Positions 43,012 to 52,045 of a stretch of DNA of 64,000 nucleotides are shown piece after piece. The notes beneath the pieces were generated by a model. It was not told the DNA's origin. It saw only the letters and a list, made by a program, of their open reading frames with translations, and did not search any database. This stretch comes from Marinomonas sp. MED121 (GTDB taxonomy: Bacteria > Pseudomonadota > Gammaproteobacteria > Pseudomonadales > Marinomonadaceae): NCBI RefSeq assembly GCF_000153025.1, contig NZ_CH672430.1, positions 625,294 through 689,293 on the forward strand, written 5' to 3'. The position numbers were made by a program, and so were the translations under genes. Numbering within the stretch: position 1 is the first letter of the stretch; the number at the start of each line of letters is the position of its first letter.

Positions 43012-44202
43012 CTATTTGCTCGTTGCGACGCTTTGCTTACAAAATAAATGATAACAAGTAAAAGAAGCAAGGCCACAAACTGCCATAATGCCTAGCATAG
43101 GCGTGAAGCTATCGTTATGTAATAGGCTCACTAAAATACCGCCAACCGCGCCCATTGAGAAACGTGTTGTACCTGCTAAGGCAGTGACACTGCCATTCAA
43201 ATTGCCAGCATGTTGCATTGCACCTGCCATAAGGCCGCCACCTAGAATGCCAAGGCAGCCAACAAAAATGATAATGGGCAAGATCAAAATAGATAAACTC
43301 GGTTTGGTAAAAAACATCAAGCCAAGCATGATAAGAGAACAAACAAGTACTGCTTTTAGAGCATGCTCTGTGACTTTTTTAGCGCCAATCTTATCGATAA
43401 GACGAGCGTTGATGGTGGTCGCTAACATCATGGCAATCATATTTAGGGCGAACAAGACGCCAAACATCTGTTCACTCACACCATAAAACTCGATATAGAC
43501 ATAGGCTGAGCCTGTGATAAAGGTAATCATGCCAGTAAAGTGAAAGGCGCCTGTCAGTATATGGCCCATCACAAGTGGATTTCTTAGCAGTTTATAGTAG
43601 TTAAGAAGGGCGCTTTTTAGCGCAAGAGGGTGGCGCTTTTCAAGGGCTAAGGTCTCAGGGATTTTAAAATAAAACAAGCTGGCGCTGATTAACGTAATCA
43701 AGGCTAAAAAGACAAAAATATAATGCCAATCTAAGACAAGTAAGATGGCGCCGCCGATAAGAGGCGCGATAAGAGGTGCGACTGACATCACTAACATAAT
43801 GTAAGACATGGCTTTGGCAAACTGATCTGGACTCAAGCCATCCTTGACTAAAGATTGGTTAGCAACAGCCACCCCAGCACCACCAAAGGCTTGGATAGCA
43901 CGGCCTAACATCAAACTATTAAAATCAGTGCTAAAAATACAAATTAAGGTACCGATAAAAAAGACAGCCATGCCGAACAAAAGGACTTTACGACGTCCAT
44001 AAGCATCTGAAATAGGCCCATATAGAAGTTGAGAAAAAGCATAAACCCCTAAATAGATACTAATTGTTAGCTGCACCAAATTAATTTCCGTATTAATGGA
44101 TTCAGCAATGGCAGGAATACTGGGTAGATAAGTATCAATTGCCAGTGGTGTTAACGCACTGAGCAAGCCTAGAATTAAAATCGTACCTAAATTGAGTGTC
44201 AT
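43012..44202 (-). CDS. Bcr/CflA-family multidrug MFS transporter
   Basis: 396 residues with 12 predicted membrane spans. Typical Bcr/CflA features: IDTYLPSIPAIAESI at the N-terminus, the MFS motif A in LLYGPISDAYGRRKVLL, QAFGGAGVAVANQSLVKD and VMSVAPLIAPLIGGAIL. These proton-driven exporters move chloramphenicol-, bicyclomycin- or sulfonamide-like compounds or small metabolites such as cysteine. No regulator lies next to it; the ABC exporter gene starts about 270 bp away, divergently. Confidence 0.92.
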   Translation of the reverse strand: MTLNLGTILILGLLSALTPLAIDTYLPSIPAIAESINTEINLVQLTISIYLGVYAFSQLLYGPISDAYGRRKVLLFGMAVFFIGTLICIFSTDFNSLMLGRAIQAFGGAGVAVANQSLVKDGLSPDQFAKAMSYIMLVMSVAPLIAPLIGGAILLVLDWHYIFVFLALITLISASLFYFKIPETLALEKRHPLALKSALLNYYKLLRNPLVMGHILTGAFHFTGMITFITGSAYVYIEFYGVSEQMFGVLFALNMIAMMLATTINARLIDKIGAKKVTEHALKAVLVCSLIMLGLMFFTKPSLSILILPIIIFVGCLGILGGGLMAGAMQHAGNLNGSVTALAGTTRFSMGAVGGILVSLLHNDSFTPMLGIMAVCGLASFTCYHLFCKQSVATSK

Positions 44203-44474
44203 TGGTGAGGGTAGGCCTTATATGCTGGTCATTAAAGGGGTGAGTATACGGGATTTTAAGAGGAAAACGCATAGGCTAGTGGTTTTTAGGGGGCTGTCTT
44301 ATTTTTTACATTTTTCGCCTGTGTTATACACGAATTTTAACTTTCTGTTGTGCTAAAAAAAGCCTGTCTTGTGTTAATCTAAAGTCTTTCCCTCCTTGTT
44401 TTAATTGCGTGTTTTTAAAAGGAGTGCTCTCTCTATTTTCTGTTGTCCAATTCTGGACAATCTAAAGGATATTT

Positions 44475-46331
44475 ATGTTAGGTTTTTTTGAAAAATGGAC
44501 TCAACCTTTTCCCGATGATGAACCCACTCAGCCACCCACTGGTCTGATTGCGTTTTGTCGTCACTATACTAAAGGCTTCGGACGGCCGTTAATCATCATG
44601 TCTTTACTGACTGCTTTACTTGCCATTTTAGAAGTCATTCTTTTTGATTTTATGGGTAAGCTGGTGGATTGGTTGTCGACTAAGACGCCAGAAACCTTTT
44701 TACAACAAGAAGGTATGAGCCTGATTTACATGTCTCTCATGTTATTAGTGGCGCTTCCTGTGGTGGTTTTTATTCACTCATGTGTTGTGCATCAAACCTT
44801 GATGGGGAACTTCCCCATGATGATACGCTGGATGGCCCATCGATATTTATTAAAGCAAAGCGTCTCTTTTTATCAGGATGACTTCGCAGGAAGAGTTGCC
44901 ACCAAGGTGCTTCAAACTTCACTCGCTGTGCGTGAAGCTGTGATGAAGCTATTGGATGTCTTGGTCTTTATTCTGGTGTATTTCATTTCCATGTTGGTGA
45001 TAGTGGCGCAATCGGATTGGCGTCTTATGTTACCTATGCTGATTTGGTTAGTGTGTTATACCTGTGTACAGGTTTATTTTGTGCCTAAGTTGAAGCAGAT
45101 TTCATCTTTACAGGCAGATGCCAGATCCACAATGACAGGTCGAATTGTCGATAGCTACACCAATATCAATACGGTGAAGCTTTTTTCCCATGATAAACGC
45201 GAAGCGAATTATGCCCAAGAAAGTATGGATGGCTTTTTAGATACCACTTACAAGCAAATGCGTTTGGTGACTTTTTTGAATGTCAGTGTTCAAGCCCTTA
45301 ACTACATCTTGTCATTCAGTGTGGCTTGTTTGTCGATTTGGTTATGGATGCAAAACGCAGTGTCTGTTGGTGCGATTGCCATTGCGATTGCCATGGCGCT
45401 TAGATTAAACGGCATGTCCCAATGGATTATGTGGGAGATCGGTGGCTTATTTGAGCACATAGGCACAGTCGCAGATGGCATGAAAACCTTGTCTAAAGCC
45501 CAAACCGTATTAGACAAAGAAGGGGCACCAAAGCTAACTGTTGAGAAAGGTGATATTCAATATCAGAGTACACGTTTTCAATATGGTAAAGACGAAGGTG
45601 GTATAGACGGATTGAACCTGCACATTAAAGCAGGAGAGAAGGTCGGACTAGTCGGACGCTCTGGTGCAGGTAAGTCCACCTTGGTAAACCTACTAATGCG
45701 CTTTTATGACGTGGAAGGCGGTAACATCAAGATAGATGACCAGGATATCAGTGATGTTCAGCAAGATAGCCTTAGAGCACAAATTGGTATGGTGACCCAA
45801 GACACCTCCTTGTTACATAGAACCGTGCGTGAAAACTTGATGTACGGCAGACCTGATGCCAGTGAAGATGAAATGATCGCTGCAGCGAAACGTGCTGAGG
45901 CTCATGATTTCATTCTGACGCTGTCTGATCCTCATGGAAATCTTGGTTATGATGCCATGGTTGGAGAGCGGGGGGTCAAGCTCTCAGGTGGTCAGCGTCA
46001 ACGTATCGCTATTGCCCGTGTTTTACTAAAAGATGCGCCTTTGCTGGTATTAGATGAAGCCACCTCGGCACTGGATTCAGAAGTCGAAGCCTCAATTCAA
46101 GTGAGCTTAAACCGCTTGATGAAAGGCAAAACCGTTATTGCCATTGCCCACAGACTTTCAACCATTGCAGCCATGGACCGACTCATTGTTATGGATGATG
46201 GCAAGGTAGTCGAACAAGGCACCCACGACGAACTCAGCCAATCGGGTGGTATCTACGCGCAACTTTGGGCTCACCAAACGGGTGGTTTCTTAGCAGAAGA
46301 TATCGAACCTGAAGAAGAGCAGTGTGTTTAG
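44475..46331 (+). CDS. ABC exporter with fused membrane and ATPase domains
   Basis: 618 residues. Six membrane spans occupy the first ~340 residues, followed by an ATPase domain with Walker A GRSGAGKST, Q-loop MVTQDTSLL, signature LSGGQRQRIAIARVLL, Walker B LLVLDEATSALDSE and the H-loop IAHRLSTI. It works as a homodimer in the type of MsbA/multidrug exporters; the substrate is not evident. Start ATG has AAAGGATATTT upstream. It is divergent from the MFS exporter gene. A terminator follows. Confidence 0.93.
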   Translation: MLGFFEKWTQPFPDDEPTQPPTGLIAFCRHYTKGFGRPLIIMSLLTALLAILEVILFDFMGKLVDWLSTKTPETFLQQEGMSLIYMSLMLLVALPVVVFIHSCVVHQTLMGNFPMMIRWMAHRYLLKQSVSFYQDDFAGRVATKVLQTSLAVREAVMKLLDVLVFILVYFISMLVIVAQSDWRLMLPMLIWLVCYTCVQVYFVPKLKQISSLQADARSTMTGRIVDSYTNINTVKLFSHDKREANYAQESMDGFLDTTYKQMRLVTFLNVSVQALNYILSFSVACLSIWLWMQNAVSVGAIAIAIAMALRLNGMSQWIMWEIGGLFEHIGTVADGMKTLSKAQTVLDKEGAPKLTVEKGDIQYQSTRFQYGKDEGGIDGLNLHIKAGEKVGLVGRSGAGKSTLVNLLMRFYDVEGGNIKIDDQDISDVQQDSLRAQIGMVTQDTSLLHRTVRENLMYGRPDASEDEMIAAAKRAEAHDFILTLSDPHGNLGYDAMVGERGVKLSGGQRQRIAIARVLLKDAPLLVLDEATSALDSEVEASIQVSLNRLMKGKTVIAIAHRLSTIAAMDRLIVMDDGKVVEQGTHDELSQSGGIYAQLWAHQTGGFLAEDIEPEEEQCV

Positions 46332-46367
46332 CGTAAATACGTGTCCAAAATAAGCGTTTAAATAGTG

Positions 46368-46403
46368 AAAAAAACGCCCTTCTCATGAAGGGCGTTTTTT
46401 TTA
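46368..46403 (+). terminator. Rho-independent terminator after the ABC exporter gene
   Basis: AAAAAAACGCCCTTC / GAAGGGCGTTTTTTT with a short TCAT-type loop. The same hairpin core (ACGCCCTTC / GAAGGGCGT) recurs at 52582-52613. Confidence 0.92.
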
Positions 46404-46499
46404 TCTAAGGTGCTGTAAAAAATAGCTGAGTTTCACTAGATAACGTTTATATCTAGATAAGGAGTGCATAAGAAGCTTTTTGCGTGCTTTCTAACTCAT

Positions 46500-46531
46500 T
46501 TAATCATGATGTAGATTAATCATGATGTAGA
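46500..46531. repeat. Perfect 16-bp tandem duplication upstream of the lipoprotein gene
   Basis: TTAATCATGATGTAGA occurs twice head to tail, about 130 bp before the lipoprotein start codon. The unit contains the palindrome TCATGA. It could be a duplicated binding site or a slippage product. Confidence 0.75.
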
Positions 46532-46661
46532 GACCAGATAACGTGAAAAACATTTTCAAAACAATGAGTTTTATGTCAATTTAAAGTGAGTACACAAACT
46601 AACTGTAATTTTAGTCTGTTAATGAGTGTGAGCCGCTGGAGTATTATTTTGCGAGGGATAT

Positions 46662-47546
46662 ATGGCGATTTTTAATTCAATGAAGTCTTTAGTTGTTCTT
46701 ATTGCGTTAGTCGCTTTGGGCTTATCAGGTTGTTCAAGTCAAAGAATAAACACCAAAAGTAGTGTTATGGAGTATCTATACCCGACATCTGACGATTTTT
46801 TAGTGACAGCTTCTACTCCTCATTTAACCTTGCCTTTGCGTGTAGGGGTGGCCTTTGTCCCTGAGAGCTCAGACAACAACTCTCAAAAAAACGTTTGGAC
46901 AGGTAAATCTTATTCAGGAAAAATTACCGAGTTTAAAAAGAATCAAATTTTAGAAAGCGTCTCTGACAACTTTAGAGAGTTAGAATTTGTAAGCAGTATT
47001 GAAGTGATTCCCTCGGCTTACCTGACGCCAGGAGGTAGTTTTCCAAATATTTCTCAGATTAAGACCATGTATGGCATTGATGTGATTGCTTTAGTGTCCT
47101 ATGACCAAGTGCAATTTACCGATGAGGGCGCGCTGTCATTAAGTTACTGGACCATTGTGGGAGCTTATCTAGTGTCCGGTGAAAAAAACGATACAAGCAC
47201 TCTAATGGATACGGTTGTATATGACATTGAAAGTAAATCCATGCTTTTTAGGGCGCCAGGTACCAGCAGAGTGCTTGGTAAATCAACTTTGGTTAATTTA
47301 AGCGAGGAGCTGAGGGCAGATAGTATTCAAGGTTTTGAAGAAGCAGCTGATGATATGGTGATCAATTTAAATAACCAGTTATCGAGTTTCCAAGAGCGTA
47401 TTAAAGAAAACCCTGAGCAAGTGAAAATAAGCCATCGTGATGGCGCTGGGTCTTTAGGAGTATTATCTTTCTTAATTCTGTCTTCCTTATTGGTTCTCTC
47501 TAGAATCAGAAAATACAAGCAAGGCCTTGAGTCCCTTAAAGACTGA
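46662..47546 (+). CDS. Rhombotarget-like lipoprotein with GlyGly-CTERM-like tail
   Basis: 294 residues. A lipoprotein signal ends in the lipobox LSGC (lipidated Cys24). The mature domain is mixed alpha/beta (RVGVAFVPESSDN, IDVIALVSYDQVQF) and matches the rhombotarget lipoprotein type as I remember it. The C-terminus has a sorting-signal layout: a small-residue motif GAGSLG, a hydrophobic stretch (VLSFLILSSLLVLS), then a basic cluster (RIRKYK). This resembles the GlyGly-CTERM signal cut by rhombosortase, a rhomboid-like protease. No rhombosortase gene is in the window. Start ATG has GAGGG upstream. Confidence 0.7.
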   Translation: MAIFNSMKSLVVLIALVALGLSGCSSQRINTKSSVMEYLYPTSDDFLVTASTPHLTLPLRVGVAFVPESSDNNSQKNVWTGKSYSGKITEFKKNQILESVSDNFRELEFVSSIEVIPSAYLTPGGSFPNISQIKTMYGIDVIALVSYDQVQFTDEGALSLSYWTIVGAYLVSGEKNDTSTLMDTVVYDIESKSMLFRAPGTSRVLGKSTLVNLSEELRADSIQGFEEAADDMVINLNNQLSSFQERIKENPEQVKISHRDGAGSLGVLSFLILSSLLVLSRIRKYKQGLESLKD

Positions 47547-47713
47547 TGGCTAAGTTCAACTTCAGCGGAAAAAAGGATAGTTTATTGAATCAGGAAGATT
47601 TAAACCTTCAATATTTATCCAGGCAAGATGAGTGAGTTAAAGCAGCACTCACATAAATATCCCTCCAAGCTCTAACAGGAGTTGAATTAACATTTAGCCA
47701 GGAAGGTGTTCAG

Positions 47714-48517
47714 TTGATAACCAAAAGTGACTTTATAAGCAAAATAAATGAATTAGGTCTGTCTAATAGCACTATTTGTCTGCATGCATCATTTAAATCA
47801 TTAGGTTTGGTAGATAAAGGGCCAGAAACATTGATAGAAGCATTTATGGACACAGGTTGTACTTTAGTGTGTCCTGCGTTTTTCTATCAATCACAAACGT
47901 CCCCTATTCGTAAAAACTATGAAAATGACGGCATTGATTACTCAACAGTAAAAGAAATCTGTCCGGTTAATTATTTGGGCAGTGATGATCAAATCGAACG
48001 GTCAATGGGGGTCATCCCCAAATTACTTTTAAAACATGATATGTCATCTCGCACCTCTCACCCAACAAACTCATTTGTGGTTGCTGGCACAAATAGGCAG
48101 AGGCTCCTATTAGGACAGTCTGAGTTAAATGTTTACTCCGTATATAAGAAAATTTATGAGCTCAAAGAGGATGCTTTCATAATGCTCATGGGGGTTGATT
48201 TTGAGTCATGTACGCCAATTCATTATGCAGAGGAATTGGCTGGTCGAACTCTCTTTAGACGGTGGGCACTAAGCAAAGATATCGTCACAGAGGTCGAAGA
48301 AGGCTCATGCTCTGATGGCTTTGAAAAGTTAAGATGCGTTACCCGTAATATTGAAAAAGTGGCCAGTTTTGGTGAAGCTCAAGTAAGAATCTACAGGTTC
48401 AAGGAGTTCATTGACAAGTTAACTAGCACAATATCAGATAACCCTGAAGTGACCCATTGTGGCTCCATTACTTGTGATAGATGCAATGATATGGTGTCTG
48501 GTGGAAGGCGTAGCTAA
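47714..48517 (+). CDS. AAC(3)-family aminoglycoside N-acetyltransferase-like protein
   Basis: 267 residues from a TTG start with AGGAAGG seven bases upstream; no nearer ATG exists. Family landmarks are present: ICLHASFKSLG, a MGVIPKLLL segment, SSRTSHPTNSFVVAGT and CTPIHYAEE (the His-x-x-Glu region used in acetyl transfer). AAC(3) enzymes acetylate the 3-amino group of aminoglycosides with acetyl-CoA, but many chromosomal members of this family act on other amines, and resistance cannot be inferred. An unusual C-terminal CGSITCDRC cluster may bind a metal. Its base composition resembles that of its neighbours. Confidence 0.82.
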   Translation: MITKSDFISKINELGLSNSTICLHASFKSLGLVDKGPETLIEAFMDTGCTLVCPAFFYQSQTSPIRKNYENDGIDYSTVKEICPVNYLGSDDQIERSMGVIPKLLLKHDMSSRTSHPTNSFVVAGTNRQRLLLGQSELNVYSVYKKIYELKEDAFIMLMGVDFESCTPIHYAEELAGRTLFRRWALSKDIVTEVEEGSCSDGFEKLRCVTRNIEKVASFGEAQVRIYRFKEFIDKLTSTISDNPEVTHCGSITCDRCNDMVSGGRRS

Positions 48518-49159
48518 CACTTTGCTTAAGTAGGCAACTAAGGCTCTTATGCTACAAACGCATAAAGCGTTAATGACAAGTATTTATGCTCTCCTAACTC
48601 TATCGGATTACCCATAGAGTGACTGTCATTTTATAGGTCATTTTATAGAGGTGAGGTGCAGATTTGCATTCGCACACTAAATACTAATAATTGAATGTGC
48701 CAAAAAGTTTAGTCTATTTGTGCTTCTGCTCGCAAGATAGCAATTCTTAGATTGTTTTTCCTAATAAACATTATTATTTATCTTAATACTCCTACCTTTA
48801 ATACATTGTCTTAATTAGATTTTTAAGTGAATCGATAAAAACTTTCTTGATAGGCTTTTAGCACTATATCAAGGGAGGAATTGAGACAAAAATGAGCCTT
48901 TAGCATTTTATATTAAATGCTTAGAGGGTGATTTTAGCTGTCTGTATTATCAAGACGTTGCGAATTGTTATGTCATGGATTTTCACGAGTGTCTTGTTCT
49001 GCTTTGAGCTTACTATAAGGTAAAAATTGTCAGTCATTTTGATCGTTTAGCATCCGTTTTAAAGGACTTTTTAGTAACACAGACTGAGTTATTTAAATCC
49101 CAGAGGCTGTGGCTGGTGGGATATTGGTCGGTAAACTTTAAATATTCAAAGGAATATAT
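48518..49159. other. 640-bp intergenic region, no gene recognised
   Basis: This AT-rich region precedes the large secreted-protein gene. There are only trivial frames, including a three-codon one after a GGGAGGAATT. No RNA fold or promoter consensus stood out. Its length leaves room for a regulatory RNA or long leader that I cannot support. Confidence 0.4.
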
Positions 49160-51409
49160 ATGAATAGTAATCTGAATACTAAAACGTCTATTTTCTATCG
49201 TTGTTTTATTTTACTTATTTTGATTTTTCAGCTAACCCAAAAAGTGAGCGCTAATGATAAGTATTTAGGTGAATTCGTCCTACAGCAGGATAAAATATGG
49301 GTTGAACTCTTATCCAATGGCAATGAAGTGGATGAGTATGTTGAACTTTATCGGGATGAATGGTCTGTTGCCTTGGTAGATTCCTCCTTTACTAAAAAAG
49401 TTCGTATTGATCTATATACGAATAAAATATACCAAGCAGCCATATCGGGTTCTGAGGTTGAGATATACAATGTGATGTCGCCTGTAGATAGCTCTGTACG
49501 AGGTTATACTGCTAGCCGAGTGACTTATGCCTCTTTGGATGATTCAGCTGCGACACCCACTTATAGAGATGGCACTCAAACTCTCGGTTATATTTGGTAC
49601 TCAGCCACCTTACCAAGTGGCTATGAAGACTATAATGCGGGTATTGGTTTTTACAGTTCTGTTTGGCCTTTATTGAATAAACCGCTGCAGTCCCTGCAAA
49701 TTGGTTTACCTGGTATTTGGGTAAGGCCTGATAACAATGGTGTCGAGGAGGACTTATGTCCTGAAGGTACCTTGGCATCAAATTGGTCTGAGCGCAGTGG
49801 CAATCACTTCCAAGATGTTTTTCAAACCATGGAGGGAGGCTCAGGTTATTGGATAAATAATCGTTTTCAAACCAACCAACCCAAATTTTCTATTAATGGT
49901 ACTTCCCAGTGTTATGACTATGAAATTTCAACACCAGGTTGGCCATTTTTCTACTCAAGCGCCCCCCTTGATGATGACAAAATGGGGTTGGCACAACTGA
50001 GTAATCGCGTGCTTATTCCACCAGATGCTATGACGTTTGAAGGTAATCCAAATGGTGAGTTCATTGGCTATACCTGGATGTCATTACCGCTTGATGAGCC
50101 TAGCTATTTAGGCGAATTTATACAGAAAGAGGGTGATGAATGGGTGCAGCTTGATAAAAATGGGGAAGAGATTTCTCAGTTTCAAGAGGTTGCTCGTGAT
50201 GCTTGGTCTGTCTACCTAAATGATGACGATAGTGGTGTGTCGGTACAGCTCGACTTATGGACCGAAGAAATCTATCAATATCCATCAAATCAACTTCAAG
50301 ATAAGGCGCTTTTATATAATGTGGCGAGGCCTTTAGACAGAAGTGTTGGCGGTGATGTGGTTGATAGGGTGATTTTTACCTCTGCTGAAAATGATGCCTC
50401 TCAAATAAATACACCGACAGGGGATAATAGCTGGACCTTGTTCGTTAATACTGAGAATTTTAAAGGGCCATTGGCTTATTATATCCCTGATTCTTGGAGT
50501 CGTATTGCTGAAGAATTTGACTATGAGTTTGATATTGGCAAAGGCTTAGATGCAAAAATGGCAGTGCCTGATTCCACAAGCGGCGCAATGGAATTTAATA
50601 CAGTCCCACATTTTGAAGGTAGTGATAATGATGGAAATCAGTATCGGAAAATACCTGCCTTGTATTTTCCTATCGACGACAATGATCGCTCAGTTATTGT
50701 GAGAGATGTAAAACTCTATTCTAAATCTGCTTTATATGACGATCTATCAAGTGGGGAAAGCGGTGCTGACCTTGTGGATGGCTCGTTTGCGAATGCTGGT
50801 GTGACGTTAGACTTATTTACAGCTTCGGTAGACTATAAGTTCTCAGACTCTTCCATTAGTGGCATAAATGAAACGGCTACCCCAACTGTTTTCGATGATG
50901 GCATATCCTGGGGGCTCAAGTGGAATAACAGTGAGGTGTCACCAGCGGGTCGTTTACCGCAATATTTTAAATATGAAAATGGCGAGTACCAAGCCATATC
51001 AATGGATGACGTGCCAGAGGAAACAGGCTTATTTGATAAAACCTTTATCGCTAAAACAAAAGGTGACTCTTACTCTGCTCCAGAGCTTGGTGCTTGGGTG
51101 AGCCCTGGTCCAATAGAGAATACAACTTATACTGTACAGCTTAATGATGGTTCTACTGTGGATTATAAATGGTATCGATTTATTGATCAGCCTGCGTTCC
51201 AGCAGTTTAGTTTTAGTGAGGAAAAGAAAGCGCACCTACAGGCCTTTATTGAGAAGATGCATAAAGAATGGTCGATTGATAAGGATTATATGGCAGCACC
51301 AACTGAGGGTGAGTTAGTGTCAATCGATGAGAATCTTATCGTTACGCCGCCTGCGGGTATGGAATACGGCTATGTCCCGATTGTTGTATATCATGGGTAT
51401 GAGCAATAG
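49160..51409 (+). CDS. Large secreted protein of unknown function with duplicated domain
   Basis: 749 residues; I do not recognise the family. A signal peptide is present (CFILLILIFQLTQKVSA). Residues ~35-130 and ~316-409 are two copies of one module, each beginning YLGEF, with a conserved W near +13 to +16, an R-D-x-W-S-V core and a DL(Y/W)T-x-x-IYQ segment, and ending in a V-R or V-D-R-V segment. A related stretch near 500-600 (RDVKLYSKSALYDDL) may be a third, diverged copy. Composition is acidic, rich in aromatic residues and beta-type, like extracellular or periplasmic proteins. It has no catalytic motif, no membrane anchor and no sorting tail. The gene stands alone, followed by a strong hairpin. 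Confidence 0.65.
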   Translation: MNSNLNTKTSIFYRCFILLILIFQLTQKVSANDKYLGEFVLQQDKIWVELLSNGNEVDEYVELYRDEWSVALVDSSFTKKVRIDLYTNKIYQAAISGSEVEIYNVMSPVDSSVRGYTASRVTYASLDDSAATPTYRDGTQTLGYIWYSATLPSGYEDYNAGIGFYSSVWPLLNKPLQSLQIGLPGIWVRPDNNGVEEDLCPEGTLASNWSERSGNHFQDVFQTMEGGSGYWINNRFQTNQPKFSINGTSQCYDYEISTPGWPFFYSSAPLDDDKMGLAQLSNRVLIPPDAMTFEGNPNGEFIGYTWMSLPLDEPSYLGEFIQKEGDEWVQLDKNGEEISQFQEVARDAWSVYLNDDDSGVSVQLDLWTEEIYQYPSNQLQDKALLYNVARPLDRSVGGDVVDRVIFTSAENDASQINTPTGDNSWTLFVNTENFKGPLAYYIPDSWSRIAEEFDYEFDIGKGLDAKMAVPDSTSGAMEFNTVPHFEGSDNDGNQYRKIPALYFPIDDNDRSVIVRDVKLYSKSALYDDLSSGESGADLVDGSFANAGVTLDLFTASVDYKFSDSSISGINETATPTVFDDGISWGLKWNNSEVSPAGRLPQYFKYENGEYQAISMDDVPEETGLFDKTFIAKTKGDSYSAPELGAWVSPGPIENTTYTVQLNDGSTVDYKWYRFIDQPAFQQFSFSEEKKAHLQAFIEKMHKEWSIDKDYMAAPTEGELVSIDENLIVTPPAGMEYGYVPIVVYHGYEQ

Positions 51410-51439
51410 CTTTAGTTTAGCTTTTATAAGGAAATAACA

Positions 51440-51490
51440 CTAGCAACCACTACTTCATTAAATGCTATGTAGTGGTTGCTACTTTATTTA
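51440..51490 (+). terminator. Terminator-like hairpin after the 749-aa protein gene
   Basis: AGCAACCACTAC / GTAGTGGTTGCT is a perfect 12-bp stem with a 15-base loop, followed by ACTTTATTTATT. Confidence 0.75.
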
Positions 51491-51737
51491 TTAAATGTTA
51501 GCCTCGACGGCGATTTATTTAAGCAAATCCTCGAACTAACTTCCTCGATTTCAGTCTTACCTAAGAATGCGTAAGCAAGATTAAAAAATCCAAACGTTAA
51601 AGCTAAATTATTGAACAACGAAATACAGAAAATGTTGCGTCCTGTACTCAATTCCAATTAAGTTCGCTATTCGATATGGTGATAAAATAGAAGAACTTCA
51701 GAATTAAATCGTTATACGATAATGAGGCTTATTAGAA
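51491..51737. other. Intergenic stretch, nothing recognised
   Basis: About 250 bp between the terminator and a small ORF. I see no gene, repeat or clear promoter. Confidence 0.4.
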
Positions 51738-51779
51738 ATGATGCGTAGTTTAGACTGCGCCTTTATAGTGAGTTTTATT

Positions 51780-51947
51780 ATGACTGTTATATTTAATGGT
51801 ACACAGATCCAAGTTAAACAACCGGTTTACTCGATTTCGGTTCATAAAAATCGAGTCGTATTTACGGATGCTCAAGGTGAAAAAAGTGCTCAGTTTTCAA
51901 CCGTTAATGAACGCCGTGATTTTATTAGCAAGTTAGTGAATAGCTAG
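51780..51947 (+). CDS. Small protein of unknown function (55-69 aa)
   Basis: From the ATG at 51780 the product is 55 residues; an upstream in-frame ATG at 51738 would add a hydrophobic start (MMRSLDCAFIVSF) and give 69. The body (TVIFNGTQIQVKQPVYSISVHKNR, then FTDAQGEKSAQFSTVNERRDFISKLV) looks like a small beta-sheet followed by a helix. I do not recognise it. A terminator hairpin follows at once, which supports a real short gene. Confidence 0.5.
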   Translation: MTVIFNGTQIQVKQPVYSISVHKNRVVFTDAQGEKSAQFSTVNERRDFISKLVNS

Positions 51948-51956
51948 TAAAAAATA

Positions 51957-51985
51957 AAACCCCAATACTTTCTGTATTGGGGTCA
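51957..51985 (+). terminator. Hairpin after the small ORF
   Basis: ACCCCAATAC / GTATTGGGGT with a TTTCT loop. The U-tract is weak. Confidence 0.6.
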
Positions 51986-52045
51986 TTTCAATAAACCTTT
52001 CTTTATATACTTTCAATTTGATCTGGTTTTGTTTCCAAGCTTTTT

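Noticed and set aside
43088..43486. 132-codon plus-strand open frame opposite the MFS gene
   Set aside because: It is the antisense shadow of a membrane-protein gene, with no ribosome-binding site and a Pro/Arg/Ala-biased product typical of such shadows.
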